Positions 25,139 to 35,245 of a stretch of 64,000 bases of DNA are shown here, in pieces. The position numbers and the translations under genes were made by a program. Origin of the DNA: an uncultured Prochlorococcus sp. (GTDB taxonomy: Bacteria; Cyanobacteriota; Cyanobacteriia; PCC-6307; Cyanobiaceae); NCBI GenBank assembly GCA_902622625.1, contig CACNQS010000003.1, forward strand, positions 22,854 to 86,853. The letters are read 5' to 3'. Each line of letters begins with the position of its first letter. Within the stretch, counting starts at the first letter, position 1. Below the pieces are notes generated by a model. It did not search any database. It saw only the letters and a program-made list of their open reading frames with translations, and was not told the DNA's origin.

Positions 25139-25336
25139 TCAAACTAATGAAGAAACTATCCCTGTAACAAAAACCAAAACAACCCAAACAGCGGCAATAG
25201 AATAAATTTTTCTCCTACTTTCTCTCTGTCCTTCCTCAGTAGAAGGTTGAGTCACATATAAAACGGGTACTCCAACTACCGCAATTAAAGAAGCAAATAA
25301 TAGAGCATTTACAAAGAAAAAGTTAACAGCCTGCAT
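25139..25336 (-). CDS. psbZ: Photosystem II protein PsbZ (Ycf9)
   Basis: 65 aa, two TM helices, LLFASLIAVVGVPVLYVTQPSTEEGQRESRRKIY...WVVLVFVTGIVSSLV. Confidence 0.95.
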   Translation of the reverse strand: MQAVNFFFVNALLFASLIAVVGVPVLYVTQPSTEEGQRESRRKIYSIAAVWVVLVFVTGIVSSLV

Positions 25337-25476
25337 AATTCAGTCTTAAATTTTAAATATTATAAATACTATAATCTCATGAAAATGATAATTTTTAGAG
25401 AAAATTTACATACTTTAGCCACTTTAAATGCAAAAAAAAAAAATCTACCTAATATCTATTTAGGAATTAAAAAAGT

Positions 25477-28218
25477 ATGCAAGAAGATACGATAATTCAA
25501 AAGAATTTATTTGCGATTGGTAATGATAATAATGAGCAAAAAGAAATAACAAAAATTACAGAAGATTTATCTTTAGAAGATTTAAAAAGAGAATCGCAAA
25601 AAAGACCCAGAAAAAGAAAAAATTCAACTAATTTAATAAATCAATTCAAGACTGATTTAATTTCAAATAACAAAAATGTTTGCATCAATGAAGAATCTTA
25701 CAGCTATAAAAAAGTTTCAAAACTGAAATTAACTCCTGTAATGAAGCATTATGTAACTCTAAAAGAAGAAAATAAAGATAGGTTATTACTTTATAGATTA
25801 GGAGATTTTTTTGAATGTTTTTTTGAGGACGCTGTATTAATATCTAACCTTTTAGAAATAACGCTTACCAGTAAAGATGCTGGCAAAGAGATTGGCAAGA
25901 TCCCTATGGCAGGGGTTCCGCATCATGCAATGGAGAGATACTGTGCTGATTTAATTAAAAAAAATTACTCTGTGGTTATATGCGATCAATTAGAAAAAAG
26001 TTCTGGAAATTATGGGACTCCAATTAAAAGAGGAATAACAAGAATAATTACTCCTGGAACAGTAATTGAAGAGGGGATGTTAATAGCAAAGAAAAATAAT
26101 TGGATTACTGCTATTTACTTATCAGAAGAAAACATAGATGAATCTTATGAATGGGGTATATCAAAGGCTGATGTAAGCACAGGAGAATTAATAACTTTAG
26201 AGGGTCAATCTCTGTCAAAACTATTTGATGAAATTAGTAAATTAGATTCTTCAGAAATCATTGTAGGAAGCAATGCAGTAAGAAATTTATTAATTAAAGG
26301 AAATAGGCAAATTACATATACTGTTTCTAAAGAGACTAATTTTGGAATTAATGAAGCAAATTATCTAATAAAAAATTATTTCCAAATTGCAAACCTAGAG
26401 GGAATAGGACTTAAAAATTTAAAAAATGCAACTAGATCACTTGGAGGTTTATTAAATTATTTAGAAAAAATTAATCCTTCAAATGTAGATAAAAATTCTT
26501 CATTAAAAATCTCATTAGACTTTCCACAAATCCAATATGGTCACAACAAATTAATTATTGATTATCAAACTCAAAAAAACTTAGAAATCAAAAATACACA
26601 ACGAGAAAACAATTATGTAGGTTCGCTACTATGGAGTATTGATAGAACTTATACTTGCATGGGTGCAAGGTGTTTAAGAAGGTGGATAGATTCACCACTA
26701 TTAAACGTTAATGAAATTTATAAAAGACAAAATATAATTACAAACTTTATTGAATCTAAAAAATTACGTACAGATACTCAAAATTTACTTAGAGCAATGG
26801 GGGATTTAGAAAGACTTGCAGGTAGAGCTTGTGCAGGTCATGCAAGTCCCAGAGACTTAATTGCAATAGCTGAAGGTTTAAAAAAATTGCCTAGACTTAA
26901 ATCCATAATTGAATTATTTAAATATGATCTCCCAGATTGGACTGATCAATTAAAAAATATTGATGAAGGACTCTTAAAAATAGCTGATACTATAAGTTTT
27001 AAACTAATAGAGAATCCTCCTCTAAATATTAGTGAAGGAGGCATGATTCACGATGGTGTTGACAATATATTAGATGGTTTACGAAATTTAATAGATGATT
27101 ACTCTGAGTGGCTAAATAAAGAGGAATTAAAAGAAAGGAAAATTAGCAAAATTTCAAACCTCAAAATTCAATTTCATAAAAATTTTGGTTATTACATTTC
27201 TATAAATAAGTCAAAAGTTAATTTAGCTCCACAACATTGGATCAAAAGGCAAACACTTACTAATGAAGAAAGGTATATCACTTCAGAAATTAAAAATAAA
27301 GAAAATAAGATTTTCCAAATAAAAAGTAGAGCTTCATCAAAAGAATATGAAATTTTCTGCGAATTAAGAAATATAGTTGCTGAAAAAACAAAACAAATAA
27401 GATCAATCGCAAAATCCATAGCATCTCTTGATGCACTGCTTGGTTTATCAATTACTGCAGTAGAAAACAATTTTATAAAACCTTCATTAATACCAATAGA
27501 TGATTCAATGACAAAAAATAGTACAAAAATTATCTCAGGAAGAAATCCAATTGTAGAGCAATTGTTAAGTGATAAAAAGTTTGTAGCAAACGATATCTCT
27601 TTCGGGGATAATCAAAAATTAATTATATTAACCGGTCCCAATGCAAGCGGAAAAAGTTGCTTTATAAGACAACTTGGTTTAATTCAAATTCTCACACAAG
27701 TCGGTAGCTTTGTTCCTGCGAATAATGCTGAAATCAAGATTGCAGATAGGATTTTCACAAGAATTGGGGCAGTTGATGATCAATCATCCGGACAATCAAC
27801 ATTTATGGTAGAAATGTCTGAAACTGCTTCAATTCTAAATCAGGCAACTTCTAGCTCACTAGTTTTACTTGATGAGATAGGCAGAGGTACATCTACTTTT
27901 GATGGACTTTCAATAGCTTGGTCAGTAAGTGAATATCTTGCAAAAAAAATTAAATGTAATACTATTTTTGCTACGCACTATCATGAGCTTAATTATTTAA
28001 AAAATTCAAATACGAATATACAAAATTTTCAAGTTTTAGTAGAACAAAATAACGATCAGCTAATTTTTAGCCACAGGATTGTTAAAGGAGGCTCAAACAA
28101 AAGCTATGGTATTGAGGCAGCTAAATTAGCAGGAGTTCCAAAAGAAGTTATAGAAAAAGCAAAATCAGTTTTAAATTCTTTAGAAAAAAATAACAAATTA
28201 AATTATGATATTAAGTAG
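25477..28218 (+). CDS. mutS: DNA mismatch repair protein MutS
   Basis: [92 protein letters not shown]. Confidence 0.97.
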   Translation: MQEDTIIQKNLFAIGNDNNEQKEITKITEDLSLEDLKRESQKRPRKRKNSTNLINQFKTDLISNNKNVCINEESYSYKKVSKLKLTPVMKHYVTLKEENKDRLLLYRLGDFFECFFEDAVLISNLLEITLTSKDAGKEIGKIPMAGVPHHAMERYCADLIKKNYSVVICDQLEKSSGNYGTPIKRGITRIITPGTVIEEGMLIAKKNNWITAIYLSEENIDESYEWGISKADVSTGELITLEGQSLSKLFDEISKLDSSEIIVGSNAVRNLLIKGNRQITYTVSKETNFGINEANYLIKNYFQIANLEGIGLKNLKNATRSLGGLLNYLEKINPSNVDKNSSLKISLDFPQIQYGHNKLIIDYQTQKNLEIKNTQRENNYVGSLLWSIDRTYTCMGARCLRRWIDSPLLNVNEIYKRQNIITNFIESKKLRTDTQNLLRAMGDLERLAGRACAGHASPRDLIAIAEGLKKLPRLKSIIELFKYDLPDWTDQLKNIDEGLLKIADTISFKLIENPPLNISEGGMIHDGVDNILDGLRNLIDDYSEWLNKEELKERKISKISNLKIQFHKNFGYYISINKSKVNLAPQHWIKRQTLTNEERYITSEIKNKENKIFQIKSRASSKEYEIFCELRNIVAEKTKQIRSIAKSIASLDALLGLSITAVENNFIKPSLIPIDDSMTKNSTKIISGRNPIVEQLLSDKKFVANDISFGDNQKLIILTGPNASGKSCFIRQLGLIQILTQVGSFVPANNAEIKIADRIFTRIGAVDDQSSGQSTFMVEMSETASILNQATSSSLVLLDEIGRGTSTFDGLSIAWSVSEYLAKKIKCNTIFATHYHELNYLKNSNTNIQNFQVLVEQNNDQLIFSHRIVKGGSNKSYGIEAAKLAGVPKEVIEKAKSVLNSLEKNNKLNYDIK

Positions 28219-28249
28219 ATTTTTGACATTTTTATAAAATAAATACTTT

Positions 28250-28873
28250 TTAAATAGTTTCCCTCAATAAAGCGTTAACCGCAGCAGCTGCCATGGCAGC
28301 ACCTCCTCTAGTTGAATTCAAAACAATTCTGGGAAGATCGGTAGAAATTAATTTGTTTTTGCTTTTCTCTACTCCAATAAATCCAACAGGCATTCCAATA
28401 ATTAAACTAGGTAAATCTTTTGCATTCTCTAAAATATCAATTAAATAAGTTAACGCTGTAGGCGAACTGCCAATAACTACAATAGGTGATTTGCTTCCAG
28501 AATTCTTAGCAGATAACTCCTTCCAACCTTCACTTAAGCCATATGCAGTTTTAGTTAAGTTTGTATGATTATTTTTTACAAACCACATTCTAGCGGTGAA
28601 TACTTTATTCCTAGTGGTATTTTCTGCCATGGATTTTATTGCCGCTGCAGCCATATCAGTATCAGTTAAAATCGGAGCACCATTTTTAAGTGCCTGAAGC
28701 CCTTTTTCGCAAGCACCTTCACTAAAATTAACAAGATTTTGAACTGAAAAATCTCCTGAAGTATGGACTAATCTCTCTAACACTTTTTTTTCCAAATAAT
28801 TTAGATCGTTGGCTAATAAATGAGATCTTATGAATCTGATGCTTTCCAAAAAAATTGGATGATCTATTACCAT
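28250..28873 (-). CDS. cobH: Precorrin-8X methylmutase
   Basis: RLVHTSGDFSV, GAPILTDTDMAAAAI, VVIGSSPTALTYLIDIL, PVGFIGVEKSK, RGGAAMAAAAVNAL. Confidence 0.95.
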   Translation of the reverse strand: MVIDHPIFLESIRFIRSHLLANDLNYLEKKVLERLVHTSGDFSVQNLVNFSEGACEKGLQALKNGAPILTDTDMAAAAIKSMAENTTRNKVFTARMWFVKNNHTNLTKTAYGLSEGWKELSAKNSGSKSPIVVIGSSPTALTYLIDILENAKDLPSLIIGMPVGFIGVEKSKNKLISTDLPRIVLNSTRGGAAMAAAAVNALLRETI

Positions 28874-28931
28874 TAATTTTAATATGTGTTAGAAGTAATC
28901 ATAGTTAATATATGTTTTTTAATGAGCTATT

Positions 28932-29933
28932 ATGCCAATACAAATATTATGGGGTAATGATTTAAATGCTCAAAATACATTTATTCAAAAATTAATTGAA
29001 AAGGAAGTATCCAAAGAATGGAAAGAAATAAACGTAACAAATTTAAATGGAGATGATGATGAGCAAGTCAAGAAAGCTTTTGATGAGGTTCTTACACCTC
29101 CTTTTGGAGATGGATACAGAATAGTTACATTAAAAAATAATCCAATTTTTACTGCCAAAAATGAGGATCTAAGAACTAAATTTGAAAAAATTCATGACAA
29201 TATACCTCAAAATACTTATTTCATTCTACAAAATACAAAAAAACCAGACTCAAGACTAAAGAGTACTAAATTTTTACAAAAACTTATCAAAAATAATTTA
29301 GCTAAAGAAAAGTCATTTTCTTTACCAGAAATCTGGGACTATGAGGGACAAAAAAGATTTTTAGAAGATGCTGCAAATGAAATGAATATCAAAATTGATA
29401 AAAATGCAGCTGAATTAATAATTGATTCAGTTGGGAATGATAGCTTTAAACTAATAAATGAATTAGCCAAAGCAAAAACATACCTTTCTGCAGTATCAAG
29501 TGATTCGAATTCAAAACTTTTTCTTAAAAGTATTGATGTAAAAAAAATATTTAGTGATCATCAATCCAATATTTTCAAAATCATTGATCTTCTCTTACAA
29601 AAAAATATTAATGAAAGCCTAATAGAAATAAATTATTACTTACAGAAAGGAGAACCTGCTTTAAGACTAAATGCGGGTTTAATTAGTCAAATAAGAATTC
29701 ATACCATTATAAAATTAGCAGTTAATTCAGGTAACGATAATGCAGAAAAGATTTGTAATCTTGCAGGCATTTCTAATCCTAAAAGAATTTTTTTTATTCG
29801 AAGAAAAGTCAAAAATCTATCTCAAGAATATTTAATTAATTTAATGAGTAACTTATTAGATATTGAATCATTACTAAAACAAGGTAATAATCCTATAAAT
29901 GTTTTTACAGAGAAATTAATTAATTTAAGTTAA
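28932..29933 (+). CDS. holA: DNA polymerase III delta subunit
   Basis: ILWGNDLNAQNTFIQKLI, DDDEQVKKAFDEVLTPPFGDGYRIVTLKN, C-terminal ALRLNAGLISQIRIHTIIKLA. Confidence 0.88.
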   Translation: MPIQILWGNDLNAQNTFIQKLIEKEVSKEWKEINVTNLNGDDDEQVKKAFDEVLTPPFGDGYRIVTLKNNPIFTAKNEDLRTKFEKIHDNIPQNTYFILQNTKKPDSRLKSTKFLQKLIKNNLAKEKSFSLPEIWDYEGQKRFLEDAANEMNIKIDKNAAELIIDSVGNDSFKLINELAKAKTYLSAVSSDSNSKLFLKSIDVKKIFSDHQSNIFKIIDLLLQKNINESLIEINYYLQKGEPALRLNAGLISQIRIHTIIKLAVNSGNDNAEKICNLAGISNPKRIFFIRRKVKNLSQEYLINLMSNLLDIESLLKQGNNPINVFTEKLINLS

Positions 29934-29972
29934 CCAAATTATAAGTTTAAGAATTTAGATTATGATTTAAAT

Positions 29973-31733
29973 ATGGCATTACTAGTAAAAAAATTTGGCG
30001 GTACTTCTGTAGGTGATATTAAAAAAATTAAAAATATTGCAAGTAACATCTGTCAAAGTAAAGAAGCAGGAAATGAAATTGTCGTGGTTGTCTCTGCAAT
30101 GGGGCACACTACAGATGATTTAAATTGTTTAGCGGAATCAATTAGTAAAAATCCTAATCGAAGAGAATTGGATATGCTTCTCTCAACCGGAGAACAAGTA
30201 ACCATGGCTCTTCTTGCAATGGCATTAAACGAATTCGGAATACCTGCAATTTCAATGACCGGTAGCCAAGTTGGAATTATTACTGAATCAATTCATGGGA
30301 AAGCGAGAATTCTGGATATTAAAACAGAAAGAATCCAAAATTATATAAATCAGGGTTTTGTAGTTGTAGTGGCTGGATTTCAAGGAACAACATTAAGCCA
30401 TACGGGTTCAATGGAAATTACAACTTTGGGTAGAGGTGGTTCAGATACTTCCGCAGTAGCTTTATCAACAGCTTTAGGAGCAGAGACGTGCGAAATTTAT
30501 ACAGACGTTCCTGGGGTTCTTACTACTGATCCAAGAATTGTTCCTAATGCAAAACTCTTAGATGAAATTAGCTGCGAGGAAATGCTTGAACTTGCAAGTG
30601 TCGGTGCTTCAGTTCTGCATCCAAGAGCAGTAGAAATTGCTCGCAATTATGGAATTAAATTGTGTGTAAAATCAAGCCAAAGTGACTCAAGTGGGACTCT
30701 CCTAGAAAGTCAAATCCAACCTCTCGCGCTAAAAAGAGGAAGCTTAGAATTAACAAAAACAGTCAATAGTCTTGAAGTATTAGAAAACCAAGCAGTGTTC
30801 AGTCTCTCAAATATTCCTGATAGGCCTGGGATAGCTGCACAAATATTTGAAAAACTTTCAGAAGCAAGTATTAGTGTAGATTTAATAATACAAGCGACAA
30901 ATGATGGAAATAAAAACGATATTACATTTACTGTTAGTGAATTAGAAGTTAAAAAGACTGCAGAACAATGTGAACTTATAACTAGTCAATTAGGAGGAGA
31001 ATATAACTTAAAAACAAACATGACTAAATTAAGTATTCAAGGAGCAGGCATTATGGGTAGACCTAGTGTTTCAGCTGATTTATTTGATACTTTATCTCAA
31101 GCGAATATAAATGTGAGGTTAATAGCTACTAGTGAAATTAAAGTCAGCTGTGTAATTGAAATCAATAATATACCAAAAGCTATTAGATTTGTTGCTGAGA
31201 AATTTAAATTATCCGATACACAAATATTTGTTAATCCAATCAATGAAAAACAAGATCAACCTGAAGTAAGAGGAATTGCACTAGATAAAAACCAAGTTCA
31301 GGTAAGCTTTAGAAAACTGCCTGATCGTCCAGGTGTGGCAGCATCGATATGTTTAGCATTAGCTGAAAATAATTTACTTATCGATACTATTGTTCAGTCT
31401 GAAAGAATTTCCTCTTTAAAAACTAAGGATATTAGTCTTACAATGAATAAACAAGATAGAGAAAAAGCTAACTTAGTTTTTGAGGCCTTAACAAAAAAAT
31501 TACCCGGATCATACATTGAAGATGGCCCTGCCATAGCAAAAGTAAGTACTGTAGGGGCGGGAATGGCATTTAAGGTTGGGACCGCTGGAAAAATATTTAG
31601 AGCATTGGCTGATCAAAATATAAATATTGAAATGATTGCAACCAGTGAAATTAGGACTTCATGTATTGTCTTAGAAAAAGATTGTGACAAAGCAGTTTAT
31701 GCAATTCATAATCATTTCGAATTAGAAAAATAA
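29973..31733 (+). CDS. lysC: Aspartate kinase with extended ACT regulatory region
   Basis: LLVKKFGGTSVGD, TTLGRGGSDTSAVALSTALGAETCEIYTDVPGVLTTDPRIVP; two ACT pairs recognisable (SNIPDRPGIAAQIFEKL..., KLPDRPGVAASICLALAE...). Confidence 0.97.
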   Translation: MALLVKKFGGTSVGDIKKIKNIASNICQSKEAGNEIVVVVSAMGHTTDDLNCLAESISKNPNRRELDMLLSTGEQVTMALLAMALNEFGIPAISMTGSQVGIITESIHGKARILDIKTERIQNYINQGFVVVVAGFQGTTLSHTGSMEITTLGRGGSDTSAVALSTALGAETCEIYTDVPGVLTTDPRIVPNAKLLDEISCEEMLELASVGASVLHPRAVEIARNYGIKLCVKSSQSDSSGTLLESQIQPLALKRGSLELTKTVNSLEVLENQAVFSLSNIPDRPGIAAQIFEKLSEASISVDLIIQATNDGNKNDITFTVSELEVKKTAEQCELITSQLGGEYNLKTNMTKLSIQGAGIMGRPSVSADLFDTLSQANINVRLIATSEIKVSCVIEINNIPKAIRFVAEKFKLSDTQIFVNPINEKQDQPEVRGIALDKNQVQVSFRKLPDRPGVAASICLALAENNLLIDTIVQSERISSLKTKDISLTMNKQDREKANLVFEALTKKLPGSYIEDGPAIAKVSTVGAGMAFKVGTAGKIFRALADQNINIEMIATSEIRTSCIVLEKDCDKAVYAIHNHFELEK

Positions 31734-31740
31734 GTTCTTT

Positions 31741-33783
31741 TTAATTATTTCTTGCCAATTTTTGTCTTAATTTTTTGATTCTATCCCTCAAATTTGCTGC
31801 TTCTTCAAAATTCAACTCTTTTGCAGCGTCTTTCATTTTAATTTCTAACTTTTCAATTAAGTCAGGTAATTCTTCGAGCAAACATTGATTATCACTGGAA
31901 CTGAGAATTGCGTCAGTTTTGTTATTAACTATATTTATTAAATCTTTAGATAAACCACCAGAATCTAGTTTTCTGGAAAGTTCTAGAAAAGATAATATTG
32001 AATTTTCAATTTTTTTGCCTGCAGGTTTTGGAGTAATACCATTGACTTGATTATATTTTTTTTGAATAGTTCTTCTTCTTTCAGTTTCAGATATTGCTCT
32101 TTTCATTGAATCTGTTAAGTTATCTGCATAAAGCAAGGCAACACCTTCAACATGTCTGGCAGCTCTTCCTATTGTTTGAATCAATGACCTTTCTGCCCTC
32201 AGAAAACCTTCTTTATCAGCATCTAAAATAGCGACTAAGGATACTTCTGGAAGATCTAGTCCCTCTCTTAATAAATTAACTCCTACCAAAACATCATATT
32301 CGCCCATTCTAAGGTCTTGAATAATTTCAATTCTTTCAATTGAATGGATTTCGGAATGCAAATATCTAACTCTTACTTTATTTTCAGATAAAAAATCAGT
32401 TAGATCTTCAGCCATTCTCTTAGTAAGTGTTGTCACAAGGACTCTTTGATTCTTTTGAGCCCGAATTCTTATTTCAGATAACAGATCTTCTATTTGACCT
32501 TCACTAGGTCTTACATCAATTACCGGGTCTAATACCCCAGTTGGTCTTATAACTTGCTCAATAAATTCGCCATCACATTGATCTAATTCCCATTGACCGG
32601 GGGTTGCGCTTATAAATAATGTCTGTTTTGACTTTTCCCAAAACTCTTCACATTTTAAAGGTCTATTATCTGCAGCACTTGGCAATCTAAAACCATGATC
32701 TATTAAAACTTTTTTTCTAGATTGATCACCGTTGTACATCGCATGAAGTTGAGGACATGTTACATGACTCTCATCAACTACCAACAACCAATCTTTGGGA
32801 AAGTAATCTATTAAGCATTCTGGCGGTGAACCTTCTTCCCTACCTGATAAGTGACGAGCATAATTCTCAACTCCATTACAATAACCAACCTCTTTAAGCA
32901 TTTCTAAATCATATTTTGTACGTTGTTCTAGACGTTGAGCCTCTAATAATTTTCCTTCGTATGTAAATTTATCGAGTTGAGTTTTTAATTCACTTTTAAT
33001 TGCACTTATTGCACTCTCAAGTCTTTCTTTTGGAGTCACAAAATGCTTCGCTGGGTAAACGCTAACTTGTTCCAAACTTTCAAGTATTTCTCCTGTAGTA
33101 GGGTCAACATATCTAATAGCCTCGACTTCATCACCAAATAACTCAATTCTTATTAATCTATCTTCATAAGCTGGACCAATTTCTAAAACATCACCTTTAA
33201 TTCTGAATCTACCTCTAGTAATTTCAATATCATTTCTAGTATATTGATTTTCAACGAGAGACCTCAAAGAAGAACGTAGATTTATTGATTTTCCCACTTC
33301 AAATTTAACTGCAGCTTTTAAATACTCACTCGGTATACCAAGACCATAAATACAACTTATTGAGGCTACAACAATTACATCTTTTCTTTCAAATAATGAG
33401 CGTGTTGCAGAATGCCTAAGCATATCTATTTCTTCATTAATTGAAGCAGTTTTGGCTATGTAAGTATCACTTACAGGTACATAAGCTTCAGGTTGATAAT
33501 AATCGTAGTAAGAAATGAAGTACTCAACAGCATTTTTTGGAAAAAATTCCCTTAATTCATTACATAGTTGTGCAGCTAGAGTTTTGTTGTGGGCTAATAC
33601 AAGTGCTGGTCTTCCTGTTTGTTGAATTACATTCGCAATAGTAAATGTTTTACCAGTTCCAGTAGCTCCTAAAAGAGTCTGAAACTCTTTACCAGTATTT
33701 ACACCTTTAACTAATTTTTTTATAGCTTCTGGTTGATCTCCATTTGGTTCGTAAGGAGCTTGAAGCTTATAGTTGTTCATCAA
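31741..33783 (-). CDS. uvrB: UvrABC system protein B
   Basis: [76 protein letters not shown]-terminal UVR motif. Confidence 0.98.
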   Translation of the reverse strand: MMNNYKLQAPYEPNGDQPEAIKKLVKGVNTGKEFQTLLGATGTGKTFTIANVIQQTGRPALVLAHNKTLAAQLCNELREFFPKNAVEYFISYYDYYQPEAYVPVSDTYIAKTASINEEIDMLRHSATRSLFERKDVIVVASISCIYGLGIPSEYLKAAVKFEVGKSINLRSSLRSLVENQYTRNDIEITRGRFRIKGDVLEIGPAYEDRLIRIELFGDEVEAIRYVDPTTGEILESLEQVSVYPAKHFVTPKERLESAISAIKSELKTQLDKFTYEGKLLEAQRLEQRTKYDLEMLKEVGYCNGVENYARHLSGREEGSPPECLIDYFPKDWLLVVDESHVTCPQLHAMYNGDQSRKKVLIDHGFRLPSAADNRPLKCEEFWEKSKQTLFISATPGQWELDQCDGEFIEQVIRPTGVLDPVIDVRPSEGQIEDLLSEIRIRAQKNQRVLVTTLTKRMAEDLTDFLSENKVRVRYLHSEIHSIERIEIIQDLRMGEYDVLVGVNLLREGLDLPEVSLVAILDADKEGFLRAERSLIQTIGRAARHVEGVALLYADNLTDSMKRAISETERRRTIQKKYNQVNGITPKPAGKKIENSILSFLELSRKLDSGGLSKDLINIVNNKTDAILSSSDNQCLLEELPDLIEKLEIKMKDAAKELNFEEAANLRDRIKKLRQKLARNN

Positions 33784-33809
33784 CCTAGTAGCAAAAAGTT
33801 ATTACTATA

Positions 33810-34149
33810 CTAAGAAATTTTTTCTCCAATTATTGAATTTTTCAAAGATTCTTTTAAGCCCCTTACAACGGCAATCATCGATATTAAATCATCTAATTTA
33901 TTAACTACAGATCCAACGCCAACCGCTGAGGCTCCAGAGGATATTGCAAGTGGACAAGTTACTTGGCTTAATCCAGAGGCACTCATGATTGGTATATTCA
34001 GAGATTGTTTCTTAAATTCTTGATGAATAGCATAGGTAGCTGCAAGAGTTGGGACTGATTTTTCGAAAAAGCCTTGAATTCCTGAAGAGTAAGGATTTGC
34101 TTCTTAACTCTTCTTTGATTTTTTGTGGCAAAAGATTAATCAGACTCAT
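33810..34149 (-). pseudogene. Degraded DUF561/Ycf23-family gene: N-terminal stub plus frameshifted C-terminal segment
   Basis: From ATG 34149 (reverse): MSLINLLPQKIKEELRSKS then loss of homology and early stop; in another frame up to TAG at 33812: SSGIQGFFEKSVPTLAATYAIHQEFKKQSLNIPIMSASGLSQVTCPLAISSGASAVGVGSVVNKLDDLISMIAVVRGLKESLKNSIIGEKIS*. Both pieces resemble the two ends of DUF561 proteins, with the middle missing. Confidence 0.85.
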
Positions 34150-34234
34150 TTACTTAATGAATTTATTACCCGATTGTGACATTGTTTTAGTAAAACAGTG
34201 CATTTTTTAAAAAATATTATCTGAGCAACACAAA

Positions 34235-35245
34235 ATGACTGATAAAAAATTAAGTCAGAAAAATTGGTCATCATGGCATCATCAGCTTCATAAGGAGATT
34301 CTTACCAAAAAAATATTAATTCCCAAAGGATCCGATATTTTAATAAGTGTTTCGGGGGGTCAAGACTCAATGGCCTTATTAACCCTAATTAATGACCTAA
34401 AAAAACTACATAATTGGTCTATTAGTGTTTGGCATGGTGATCATCAATGGCACGAAAAATCATCAATATATGCTCTTGAATTAAAAAATTATTGCGAAGA
34501 TAAAAATATTTCATTCTCTTTTGATCAAGCAAATAAAGAAAGTATTTCTTCAGAAGAAAAAGCACGAGAATGGAGATATAAAAAATTATGTGAAAGAGCC
34601 AAAACTTTATTAAATAAAAACCAACAAAAACATAATATTTATTTGTTAACTGGTCATACGAGTAGTGATAATGCAGAAACTTTTATCCTCAATTTATCTA
34701 GAGGAAGCAATTTTGCAGGTCTGAGTAATATTGAGAGTAAAAGATTAATAGAAAATCAAATTTATTTAATAAGACCAATATTAATTTTTAGTAGGGAAGA
34801 TACAAAACAATTTTGCAATGATATGAAGATCCCAGTCTGGGAAGATCCTACAAATTCAGATCTTAAATTAAAAAGAAATTTAGTAAGAAAAAAAATTATT
34901 CCTACCTTAGAAATCATCTATCCTGGTTGTTCTGAAAGGATAAATAATTTTTCCCAAAAAATGAGTAAATACAATAATGAACGTAATGATCTTAGTGAAC
35001 TAGCCTATTTATATTGTAAAAATATTAAAGGGATCGATAGGAATCTCCTAAATAGTATGTGTATTGAAGCGAGGTGCACAATTTTAAATAGATTTTTAAA
35101 AGAAATATATACAAAGCAATGTAGTTCTAAAAATCTTACAAAATTAGCAACTTCAATTTATGAAAAAAATAAAGGTCAAATTAATCTGCAAGAGTTTTTA
35201 AAAATTGTTTGGGATAAAAACTATATAAATTTTGAAAAAAGTTAA
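34235..35245 (+). CDS. tilS: tRNA(Ile)-lysidine synthase
   Basis: ILISVSGGQDSMALLTLI PP-loop, WHGDHQWHEKS, LTGHTSSDNAETFILNLSRGS, PVWEDPTNSDLKLKRNLVRKKIIP. Confidence 0.97.
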   Translation: MTDKKLSQKNWSSWHHQLHKEILTKKILIPKGSDILISVSGGQDSMALLTLINDLKKLHNWSISVWHGDHQWHEKSSIYALELKNYCEDKNISFSFDQANKESISSEEKAREWRYKKLCERAKTLLNKNQQKHNIYLLTGHTSSDNAETFILNLSRGSNFAGLSNIESKRLIENQIYLIRPILIFSREDTKQFCNDMKIPVWEDPTNSDLKLKRNLVRKKIIPTLEIIYPGCSERINNFSQKMSKYNNERNDLSELAYLYCKNIKGIDRNLLNSMCIEARCTILNRFLKEIYTKQCSSKNLTKLATSIYEKNKGQINLQEFLKIVWDKNYINFEKS

